Shown: one piece after another, positions 50,856 to 58,342 of the stretch
Numbering within the stretch: position 1 is the first letter of the stretch
Layout: each line of letters begins with the position of its first letter
Assembly (NCBI GenBank): GCA_946499505.1
Contig: CAMMSL010000003.1
Location: forward strand, 1-64,000
Direction: 5' to 3'
Length of the DNA: 64,000 nt
Source: an uncultured Lachnoclostridium sp.
Lineage (GTDB): Bacteria > Bacillota > Clostridia > Lachnospirales > Lachnospiraceae
Notes under the pieces: model-generated
Told to the model about the DNA's origin: nothing
The model's database searches: none
What the model saw: the letters and a program-made list of their open reading frames with translations, nothing else
Program-made: the position numbers and the translations under genes

Positions 50856-53597
50856 ATGGGAAATACGTCTGATAATAAAGAGAATAAGACAACAGGGCAG
50901 AAGTCCGATCACCTCAATATCGGCATTCTCGCCCATGTAGATGCCGGAAAAACAACGCTGTCAGAGGGGATGCTCTATTTAAGTGGAAGCATCCGGAATC
51001 TGGGGAGAGTCGATCACGGCGATGCATTTCTGGATACATATGAAATGGAGCGGGAACGCGGTATCACGATTTTTTCCAAGCAGGCGGTCATGAAATGGAA
51101 AGATGTGGAGCTCACACTGCTGGATACTCCGGGCCACGTGGATTTCTCTGCCGAGATGGAGCGTGTGCTGCAGGTGTTGGATTATGCGATTCTGGTGATC
51201 AGCGGTGCGGACGGAGTTCAGGGACATACTGTGACGCTGTGGCGGCTGCTGAAACGATATGGGGTGCCGGTATTCCTTTTTGTTAATAAGATGGACCGGG
51301 AAGGTACGGACAGAGATGCGCTGATGATGGAATTAAAAAGCCGGCTGGATGAGGGCTGTACGGATTTTGAACGGATATCAGACGGCGTGCCGGATGCTCT
51401 TGAAAGTCTTGCGGTCTGTGACGATGGGATGCTGGAAGAATATCTTGAGACGGGAAAAATCGCCAGAGATACACTGAGGCGAGTAGTGGCTGAACGGAAA
51501 GTGTTCCCATGCTGGTTCGGGTCTGCCTTGAAAGCAGAGGGGATTACAGAGCTGCTGGACGGCATCAAAGAATACAGTATTTGCCTGGAATATCCGGAAA
51601 CATTCGGGGCAAAAGTATATAAGATCGCAAGAGATCCGCAGGGAAACAGACTGACTTATCTGAAGGTGACAGGCGGAGAGCTGAAAGTGAAGGAAACTCT
51701 CCCGGAAATAGAGGGAAAAGTAAATCAGATCCGCATCTATTCCGGTGATAAATATGAGCTGGTTCAAAATGCACAGGCGGGAATAGTATGTGCAGTGACG
51801 GGGCTGGAAGGAACATATCCCGGGCAGGGGCTTGGCGCGGAGTCAGACTCGGATATCCCGGTGCTCGAACCGGTCCTGACTTATCGGATCGAACTGCCGG
51901 AAGAGTGTGATGTCCATGCGATGCTTTTGAATCTGCGTCAGCTTGAGGAGGAAGAACCGGAGCTTCATATCGTCTGGGTAGAGGAGACACAGGAAATCCA
52001 TATCCAGCTTATGGGCGAGGTACAGACGGAAGTGCTGCAGCGTCTGATCAAGGAACGCTATGGAGTCCTGATAGAGTTCAGAGAAGGCAGGATCATATAT
52101 AAAGAGACGATCGCCGGACCGGTAGAGGGAGTCGGGCATTTTGAGCCGTTGCGGCATTACGCCGAAGTACATCTCCTGCTGGAGCCGGGGGAGAGAGGCT
52201 CTGGTATGCAGTTCGCTTCTGAATGCAGCGAGGATATCCTGGACCGAAACTGGCAGAGACTGATCCTGACTCATCTGGATGAAAAGGAACACAAAGGAGT
52301 ACTGACCGGATCTGCGCTTACCGATGTCCGCATTACCCTGATTTCAGGACGGGCTCATCAGAAGCACACAGAGGGCGGAGATTTCCGTCAGGCTACATAC
52401 CGGGCAGTCCGCCAGGGACTGATGAAAGCCCAGAGTGTCCTGCTTGAACCGCATTATGAATTCCGTATGGAACTTCCAATGGAAAATGTAGGGAAGGCGA
52501 TGAATGATATCCAGAGGATGAACGGTACTTTTGCGGGACCTGAGACAGAAGGCGGCCTGGCAGTACTTACAGGAAGTGCCCCGGTATCGGAAATGCGCGG
52601 TTATCAGAAAGAGTTTGCGGCATACACCGGTGGATTCGGCAGAATGTTCTGCACGCTGAAGGGATATGACATCTGCCATAATGAGGAGGAAGTTGTCGGG
52701 GAAATCGGCTACGATCCGGAGAGTGATCTCGAAAATACTGCAGATTCTGTATTCTGTGCTCACGGAGCAGGATTTATTGTTCCCTGGTATCAGGTGGAGG
52801 AATATATGCATGTAGAGAGTCCCCTGAAAAGTGCTTTGGAGCAGGAAAAAAGCGAGGAACGGAGAAAGTCTGCCAAAACTGCTGCTGTCCGGGCTTCCTC
52901 AAGGTCAATCGAACTGACGCAGGAAGAGCTGGATGCAATCTATGTGCGTACACCGGACCCTGTCCGGCGGAATGTAAGCAGCACTCCGGTGAAAGTGTCG
53001 GCCGATCCGAACAATGAGCGGAGAAAGACACGTTCAGATATGCCGGTAGACAAGAAAAAGAAACCAGATGGAGAGGAATATCTTCTTGTCGACGGCTATA
53101 ATATTATCTTTGCATGGGATGAACTGAGGGAACTCTCAGAGATCGATCTGGCGGCAGCCAGAGGAAAACTTGCAGATATCCTGTGTAATTATCAGGGCTA
53201 CCGGAAATGTACGCTGATTCTTGTGTTCGACGCCTATAAAGTGGAGGGCAATCCCGGCGAGGTATCCAGATACCACAATATCCATATCGTCTATACGAAA
53301 GAGGCAGAGACTGCGGATCAGTACATCGAGAAGACTGTGCGAAAGATAACAAAGAACCATCATGTGACTGTAGCAACGTCGGATGCCCTGGAACAGGTCA
53401 TCATTCTCGGGCAGGGGGCTCACCGCATGTCTGCGGCGGGGCTGAAAGAAGAAGTAGAGCTTGCATTAAAGGAAATCCGCGGAGAACATCTTGGCAGAGG
53501 CGATATCCTGCGGACCTATCTTTTTGACTGTCTGGAGGAGGATACCGCAAAAGAAATGGAACAGATGAGGCTGGGAAGAAAAAACTGGCCTGTATAA
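50856..53597 (+). CDS. ribosomal-protection-like translation GTPase fused to a YacP/Rae1-like NYN nuclease domain
   Basis: In this 913-residue protein, residues about 18-650 match TetM/TetO-type EF-G paralogues: G1 AHVDAGKT (26-33), DTPGH (90-94), NKMD (144-147), then EF-G-like domains II-V (HFEPLRHYAEVHLLLEPGER is typical). A charged linker (about 660-735) joins a C-terminal NYN/PIN domain (about 742-895) with VDGYN (D746), FDAYK (D792), ADQYIE (D821) and TSDALEQ (D843). This resembles B. subtilis YacP/Rae1, a nuclease that cuts mRNA in the ribosomal A site. All four acidic residues expected of the fold are present. ATG 50856 is used, behind AAAGGGG. Tetracycline resistance is not implied. 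The joint role on stalled ribosomes is inference. Confidence 0.88.
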   Translation: MGNTSDNKENKTTGQKSDHLNIGILAHVDAGKTTLSEGMLYLSGSIRNLGRVDHGDAFLDTYEMERERGITIFSKQAVMKWKDVELTLLDTPGHVDFSAEMERVLQVLDYAILVISGADGVQGHTVTLWRLLKRYGVPVFLFVNKMDREGTDRDALMMELKSRLDEGCTDFERISDGVPDALESLAVCDDGMLEEYLETGKIARDTLRRVVAERKVFPCWFGSALKAEGITELLDGIKEYSICLEYPETFGAKVYKIARDPQGNRLTYLKVTGGELKVKETLPEIEGKVNQIRIYSGDKYELVQNAQAGIVCAVTGLEGTYPGQGLGAESDSDIPVLEPVLTYRIELPEECDVHAMLLNLRQLEEEEPELHIVWVEETQEIHIQLMGEVQTEVLQRLIKERYGVLIEFREGRIIYKETIAGPVEGVGHFEPLRHYAEVHLLLEPGERGSGMQFASECSEDILDRNWQRLILTHLDEKEHKGVLTGSALTDVRITLISGRAHQKHTEGGDFRQATYRAVRQGLMKAQSVLLEPHYEFRMELPMENVGKAMNDIQRMNGTFAGPETEGGLAVLTGSAPVSEMRGYQKEFAAYTGGFGRMFCTLKGYDICHNEEEVVGEIGYDPESDLENTADSVFCAHGAGFIVPWYQVEEYMHVESPLKSALEQEKSEERRKSAKTAAVRASSRSIELTQEELDAIYVRTPDPVRRNVSSTPVKVSADPNNERRKTRSDMPVDKKKKPDGEEYLLVDGYNIIFAWDELRELSEIDLAAARGKLADILCNYQGYRKCTLILVFDAYKVEGNPGEVSRYHNIHIVYTKEAETADQYIEKTVRKITKNHHVTVATSDALEQVIILGQGAHRMSAAGLKEEVELALKEIRGEHLGRGDILRTYLFDCLEEDTAKEMEQMRLGRKNWPV

Positions 53598-53684
53598 AAA
53601 GATAGAAAGTGGACGTTTTAATAAAACCAGTCGGGTGATAATATACTGTAGCAGATAAGATTATACAGGAAAGAGGAATCACCT

Positions 53685-54293
53685 ATGGAAAGACGAAATG
53701 AAACACTGATAAAACTGGCACAAACTGGATTGATGGCAGCCTTGTGCTTTGTGACATTTACATTTTTGCAGATAAAGATACCGCTGCCGGGAGGAGGCGC
53801 GACATCTTTCCACGTGGGAAATGCATTCTGTGTGCTGGCGGCCCTGATCCTGGGCGGATGGTACGGCGGACTTGCCGGCGCGATCGGAATGGGGATCGCC
53901 GATATGCTGGATCCGGTATATATCACAGGAGCGCCAAAGACATTTGTCCTGAAGCTCTGTATTGGACTGATCACGGGACTGATCGCTCACAGGATTGCAA
54001 AGATCAACGAGAGTACGGATAAGAAATATATTTTCCGCTGGAGCATGATCGCCTCGGTTGCCGGTCTTGCTTTCAATGTAATTGCTGATCCACTTGTCGG
54101 GTTTTTCTATAACCAGTATATATTGGGACAGCCGCAGCAGATAGCAGAGGTGCTGGCTAAGTGGAGCACAGCGACCACTTTTGTGAATGCAATATTGTCG
54201 GTTGTCATTGCAGGTGTGCTGTACAATGCGCTCAGACCGGTGCTGATGAAGACAGGCATGATCCATCCAATTAAAAATTTACAAACTTTTTGA
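53685..54293 (+). CDS. ECF transporter S component
   Basis: The 202-residue membrane protein has about five to six helices and the S-component stretch GNAFCVLAALILGGWYGGLAGAIGMGIADML, plus APKTFVLKLCIGLITGL. S components bind a vitamin or related small molecule and use a shared EcfAAT energising module, which is not in this window. The substrate cannot be told from sequence, and no riboswitch was recognised in the short upstream gap. AAAGAGG precedes the ATG. Confidence 0.85.
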   Translation: MERRNETLIKLAQTGLMAALCFVTFTFLQIKIPLPGGGATSFHVGNAFCVLAALILGGWYGGLAGAIGMGIADMLDPVYITGAPKTFVLKLCIGLITGLIAHRIAKINESTDKKYIFRWSMIASVAGLAFNVIADPLVGFFYNQYILGQPQQIAEVLAKWSTATTFVNAILSVVIAGVLYNALRPVLMKTGMIHPIKNLQTF

Positions 54294-54373
54294 TGAATTT
54301 TGCCTCATTCAATGGTATTATTAATTCAGTACTGCAATAGGTATAATACGATTATGAGAGTGAGGTATGAGAA

Positions 54374-55009
54374 ATGAATTGCATCAAATGTTATCAGGAA
54401 ATTCCGGAAGGCTCAAAGTTCTGCCCGCATTGCGGAGCTCAGCAGCCGGATCCGGCAGACGCCGGGCATGCAGATACACAGGTAAATACAGGTGCACAGC
54501 CGGATGCCGCCACACAGCAGGATACATCTGTACAGCAGGATACATCTGTACAGCAGGGTACAGCGGCGCAGCAGGATACACAGTATCAGAACCAGAACAC
54601 TCAGTACCAGGATCCGTACACTCAGTATCAGGGCGCACAGAATTACGGAGCTGGCAGCCAGAATACTTATACATCCGATTATCAGAATAACCAGTATCAG
54701 TATCAGACTCCGCCGGTATATCAGTCATCCTATGAGCCGGAAAAACCGATCAACTGGGTTCCGTATCTGGTATTGTCGATCATAACGACGATTTGCTGCT
54801 GTCTTCCGTTTGGTATTGTCGGTATCGTATACTCTACAAAGATCAATAGCGCAATGAGTGCCGGAAACTACGAAGAGGCACAGAGATCCGCAAGGACTGC
54901 AAAGATATGGATCATTGTGGCTGCGGTTGTCGGCGTGATCGCAAATATCATCATGGCGGTCATGATGTATATGGGCTTTATGGACTACTCTTATTACTAT
55001 TATTATTAA
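54374..55009 (+). CDS. zinc-ribbon, Gln-rich, CD225/dispanin-family membrane protein
   Basis: The 211-residue protein has an N-terminal zinc ribbon (C3, C6, C19, C22) followed by a Gln/Thr/Tyr-rich disordered stretch (about 27-125) with short repeats such as QQDTSV. Next is a CD225/dispanin domain (about 130-200): PYLVLSIITTICCCLPFGIVGIVYSTKINSAMSAGNYEEA, then a second helix. The tail ends in YYYYY. Dispanins include animal interferon-induced transmembrane proteins; bacterial members are uncharacterised. The two-cysteine-pair head and low-complexity middle are common in Firmicute membrane proteins of unknown role. TATAAT at 54342-54347 may be its -10 element. Confidence 0.85.
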   Translation: MNCIKCYQEIPEGSKFCPHCGAQQPDPADAGHADTQVNTGAQPDAATQQDTSVQQDTSVQQGTAAQQDTQYQNQNTQYQDPYTQYQGAQNYGAGSQNTYTSDYQNNQYQYQTPPVYQSSYEPEKPINWVPYLVLSIITTICCCLPFGIVGIVYSTKINSAMSAGNYEEAQRSARTAKIWIIVAAVVGVIANIIMAVMMYMGFMDYSYYYYY

Positions 55010-55033
55010 AATCAAAGGAAATCAGTTTGATCA

Positions 55034-55486
55034 ATGTTGAAATTGGCAGTGCGTATTCAACAAAACAGGAAAATAAGGATCGCTCTCGTATTTTGTGCGG
55101 GAGCGGTCTGTGCTGTGGGGGCTTTCTATCTGTATCATCATAATCCCTACAGTTATCCGCTGCCCTGTATCTTTCACCTGCTGACAGGATTGTACTGTCC
55201 GGGATGCGGAGCAGGGAGAGCCTGTTATTCGCTGCTGCATCTGAGGTTTAAGGATGCGCTCAGCTATAATCCGCTTATGACGCTCCTGATCCCGCTGATC
55301 TGTCTCTACATCATGGTCCGTGTGATTGACTGGATGATCACAGGCGGCAACCATGTGGATGGTAAGATCAGTGTAAAACTGCTGGTATGGATTCTTGTGC
55401 TCGTGTTTATATATGGCGCGCTCAGGAATATTCCTGTATTTCCATTTACCCTGCTCGCACCGGGAGGGCTTGCACAGATTTGGTGA
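55034..55486 (+). CDS. DUF2752 membrane protein
   Basis: The 150-residue protein has three predicted helices and the DUF2752 signature YCPGCGAGRACYSLLHLRFKDALSYNPL near 54-81. The function of the family is unknown. It lies 25 bases after the dispanin gene, so both are probably on one transcript. The ribosome site (AAAGGAAA) is weak and distant. A terminator follows directly. Confidence 0.88.
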   Translation: MLKLAVRIQQNRKIRIALVFCAGAVCAVGAFYLYHHNPYSYPLPCIFHLLTGLYCPGCGAGRACYSLLHLRFKDALSYNPLMTLLIPLICLYIMVRVIDWMITGGNHVDGKISVKLLVWILVLVFIYGALRNIPVFPFTLLAPGGLAQIW

Positions 55487-55530
55487 AAACGTCTGAAGAA
55501 ACAAGAGCTTCAGGCGTTTCTTTTTGTTTT
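55487..55530 (+). terminator. terminator after the DUF2752 gene
   Basis: AAACGTCTGAAG (55487-55498) and CTTCAGGCGTTT (55508-55519) pair with one G-U pair, then CTTTTTGTTTT. Confidence 0.9.
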
Positions 55531-55598
55531 ACTAAGAGGCGGACTTATGGTATGATAATGGACAGGTATATCAGATTGTGAAAACGGAGGAAGAGCAG

Positions 55599-56525
55599 AT
55601 GATAAACAAATTAGTAGAAAAGATCAAAAAGACAGGAGCGCCGATCGTAGTCGGACTTGACCCGATGCTGAACTACATCCCGCAGCATGTGCAGGATAAG
55701 GCGTTTGCAGAATACGGAGAAACACTGGAAGGAGCGGCAGAGGCAATCTGGCAGTTTAACAAAGAGATCGTGGATAAGACTTACGACCTGATCCCGGCCG
55801 TAAAGCCTCAGATCGCAATGTATGAGCAGTTCGGTGTGCCGGGAGTGATGGCGTTCAAGAAGACCGTGGATTACTGTAAGTCAAAAGATCTTGTAGTGAT
55901 CGGAGATATCAAGAGAGGTGACATCGGTTCTACTTCCGCTGCCTATGCGACAGGACATCTGGGAAAAGTGAAAGTGGGCAGCAAAGAATATGTTCCCTTT
56001 GATGAAGATTTTGCAACGGTAAATCCGTATCTTGGATCTGACGGAGTAAATCCGTTTATCAATGTATGTAAAGAAGAGAAGAAGGGAATCTTCGTGCTCG
56101 TTAAGACGTCCAATCCGTCCAGCGGAGAATTCCAGGACAGACTGATCGACGGACGTCCGCTCTACGAACTGGTCGGAGAGAAGGTAGCCGAGTGGGGCGC
56201 AGACTGCATGGGCGATGCGTACAGTTATGTGGGAGCCGTAGTCGGAGCAACTTATCCGGAGATGGGCAAAGTGCTCAGAAAGATCATGCCGAAGGCTTAC
56301 ATCCTTGTGCCGGGATATGGCGCACAGGGTGGACAGGGCAAGGATCTGGTCCATTTCTTTAATGAAGATGGGCTGGGAGCAATTGTAAATTCATCCAGAG
56401 GTATCATTGCGGCGTACAAACAGGAGGCTTATGCGAAGTACGGTGCAGAGAACTTCGGCGATGCGTCCAGAGCAGCAGTCGAAGCAATGATCGCCGACAT
56501 CAGCGGAGCGCTTGCAGGGAAATAA
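55599..56525 (+). CDS. pyrF: orotidine 5'-phosphate decarboxylase
   Basis: The 308-residue enzyme makes UMP from OMP, the last step of de novo pyrimidine synthesis. It is of the longer type common in Clostridia and mycobacteria: GAPIVVGLDPML at the start, the catalytic lysine/aspartate region VVIGDIKRGDIGSTS, and GYGAQGGQGKDL near the phosphate site. ATG 55599 is used, behind GGAGG (55586-55590). It begins a pyrF-pyrK-pyrD run. Confidence 0.96.
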   Translation: MINKLVEKIKKTGAPIVVGLDPMLNYIPQHVQDKAFAEYGETLEGAAEAIWQFNKEIVDKTYDLIPAVKPQIAMYEQFGVPGVMAFKKTVDYCKSKDLVVIGDIKRGDIGSTSAAYATGHLGKVKVGSKEYVPFDEDFATVNPYLGSDGVNPFINVCKEEKKGIFVLVKTSNPSSGEFQDRLIDGRPLYELVGEKVAEWGADCMGDAYSYVGAVVGATYPEMGKVLRKIMPKAYILVPGYGAQGGQGKDLVHFFNEDGLGAIVNSSRGIIAAYKQEAYAKYGAENFGDASRAAVEAMIADISGALAGK

Positions 56526-56542
56526 GTATAAAAGGAGCAGTT

Positions 56543-57328
56543 ATGACAAGTAAGAAAAAAGAAAATGCGCAGGTCATCTCACAGGAGAAGATCGCGCAGG
56601 ATATCTACAGTATGTGGATCAGAACAGAAGCTGCGGCTGAAGCGAAGCCGGGGCAGTTTATCTCCATGTATACCAATGACGGAAGCAAGCTGCTTCCCCG
56701 TCCGATCAGTATCTGTGAGATCGATAAGGAAAATAGTAGTCTCCGTGTCGTGTACCGTGTAACGGGAAAGAATACGGGAACAGAGGAGTTCTCAAAACTT
56801 CAGGCAGGGGATACGATCCCTGTGATCGGACCTCTCGGGAATGGGTTCCCGGTAGAGAAAGCAGTTGGAAAACGGGCATTCCTCATGGGGGGCGGCATTG
56901 GCGTACCGCCGATCCTTGAGCTGGCAAAGCAGATGGAATGTGAGAAGAAACAGATCGTTGTGGGGTACCGTAATGATGAGACGTTCCTGAGGGAAGAATT
57001 TGAGCAGAACGGAGAGGTGTATATTTCGACGGAAGACGGCAGCATCGGCACAAAAGGAAATGTAATGGACGCCATCCGGGAGAATGCCCTTGAGGCAGAT
57101 ATCATTTACGCCTGCGGCCCGACGCCCATGCTCCGCGCGATCAAGGCATATGCCGAAGAGAACAGCATCGAGTGCTACATTTCTCTGGAGGAGCGTATGG
57201 CATGCGGGATCGGAGCCTGTCTGGCGTGCGTGTGTCAGTCGAAAGAGAAGGACCACCACAGCAACGTACACAACAAGCGGATCTGTAAAGACGGTCCGGT
57301 ATTCCTTTCTACGGAGGTGGAGATCTGA
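56543..57328 (+). CDS. pyrK: dihydroorotate dehydrogenase electron-transfer subunit
   Basis: The 261-residue flavoprotein partners PyrD in the NAD-dependent class 1B enzyme. An FAD-binding domain (about 10-100, RPISICE, GPLGNGFPV) and an NAD-binding domain (GGGIGVPPILELAKQM) are followed by the 2Fe-2S cluster cysteines in ACGIGACLACVC and a last one in RICKDGPVF. Its stop overlaps the pyrD start (TGATG), as usual for this pair. Confidence 0.96.
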   Translation: MTSKKKENAQVISQEKIAQDIYSMWIRTEAAAEAKPGQFISMYTNDGSKLLPRPISICEIDKENSSLRVVYRVTGKNTGTEEFSKLQAGDTIPVIGPLGNGFPVEKAVGKRAFLMGGGIGVPPILELAKQMECEKKQIVVGYRNDETFLREEFEQNGEVYISTEDGSIGTKGNVMDAIRENALEADIIYACGPTPMLRAIKAYAEENSIECYISLEERMACGIGACLACVCQSKEKDHHSNVHNKRICKDGPVFLSTEVEI

Positions 57329-58230
57329 TGAATATGAAAGTAAATATCGCCGGTGTAGAGTGGAAAAATCCTGTGACGGTAGCTTCGGGTACATTCGGTT
57401 CGGGCGCCGAGTTTGCAGATTATGTTGATCTGAACCGTCTGGGTGCGGTGACGACAAAAGGTGTGGCAAATATTCCATGGACGGGAAATCCGACTCCGAG
57501 AGTTGCGGAGACATATGGAGGAATGATGAACGCTGTAGGACTTCAGAATCCGGGGATTGACGTATTCTGTGAGAGGGATATTCCGTTCTTAAGACAGTAT
57601 GATACAAAGATCATCGTAAACGTGTGCGGAAAATCTACGGAAGATTACTGCGAGGTAGTGGAGCGTCTGGCAGGCGAGGACGTGGATATGCTGGAGATCA
57701 ATATCTCCTGTCCGAATGTGAAAGAAGGCGGAATCGCTTTCGGGCAGGACCCGAAAGCAGCGGAAGCCATCACGAAAGCGGTGAAGAAATATGCGAAACA
57801 GCCGGTGATCATGAAGCTGAGCCCGAATGTGACCAGCATTGCGGAGATGGCAAAAGCCGTGGAGGCTGGCGGTGCAGATGCGGTATCCCTGATCAACACG
57901 ATCACGGGAATGAAGATCGATATTAACCGTAAGAGTTTTGTGCTGGCAAATAAAACAGGTGGTGTCTCAGGACCGGCGATCCACCCGATTGCAGTGCGCA
58001 TGGTCTATGAGGCGGCGAATGCTGTAAATGTGCCGGTTATTGGTATGGGAGGCATCACAACGGCAGAGGACGCTATTGAGATGATTCTCGTGGGTGCCAG
58101 CGCAGTGTCTGTCGGAACGGCGAATTTCCATGATCCTGGCGTGACGATGAAGATCGTGGACGGGATTGAAGAATATATGAAACGGCAGGGCTTTCAGACA
58201 GTTGATGAGATGGTCGGAATCGTGAAATAA
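57328..58230 (+). CDS. pyrD: dihydroorotate dehydrogenase, class 1B catalytic subunit
   Basis: The 300-residue FMN enzyme oxidises dihydroorotate to orotate. Landmarks are NPVTVASGTFGSG, GLQNPGID, the catalytic cysteine loop INISCPNVKEGG and a C-terminal phosphate site GMGGITTAEDAIEMILVGAS. It overlaps pyrK. GGAGGTGG lies before ATG 57328; an ATG two codons later is an alternative start. Confidence 0.97.
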   Translation: MNMKVNIAGVEWKNPVTVASGTFGSGAEFADYVDLNRLGAVTTKGVANIPWTGNPTPRVAETYGGMMNAVGLQNPGIDVFCERDIPFLRQYDTKIIVNVCGKSTEDYCEVVERLAGEDVDMLEINISCPNVKEGGIAFGQDPKAAEAITKAVKKYAKQPVIMKLSPNVTSIAEMAKAVEAGGADAVSLINTITGMKIDINRKSFVLANKTGGVSGPAIHPIAVRMVYEAANAVNVPVIGMGGITTAEDAIEMILVGASAVSVGTANFHDPGVTMKIVDGIEEYMKRQGFQTVDEMVGIVK

Positions 58231-58271
58231 ACATATTTTTAACATTTCTTATACACACATTGAACACAGTT

Positions 58272-58301
58272 TTGAAGAATGATCTCCTTTTTTCTGATAA
58301 A
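58272..58301 (+). promoter_or_regulatory. candidate promoter of the surface nucleotidase gene
   Basis: TTGAAG (58272-58277), 18 bases, GATAAA (58296-58301), a moderate match. As at 50788-50816, the spacer holds the complement of the downstream ribosome site. Confidence 0.4.
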
Positions 58302-58337
58302 GTAGTAGCGCAGGCATTACAGCAGAAAGGAGATCAT
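58279..58337 (+). repeat. 12-bp inverted repeat joining a promoter spacer and the ribosome site
   Basis: ATGATCTCCTTT (58279-58290) and AAAGGAGATCAT (58326-58337) are perfectly complementary and 35 bases apart. The right arm contains the AAAGGAG ribosome site of the nucleotidase gene. The arrangement repeats that at 50795-50850. Confidence 0.8.
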
Positions 58338-58342
58338 ATTTA

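Noticed and set aside
50856..53597. Tetracycline resistance gene
   Set aside because: The similarity is to the broad ribosomal-protection family; the extra nuclease domain and lack of mobile context do not support naming it a tet gene.
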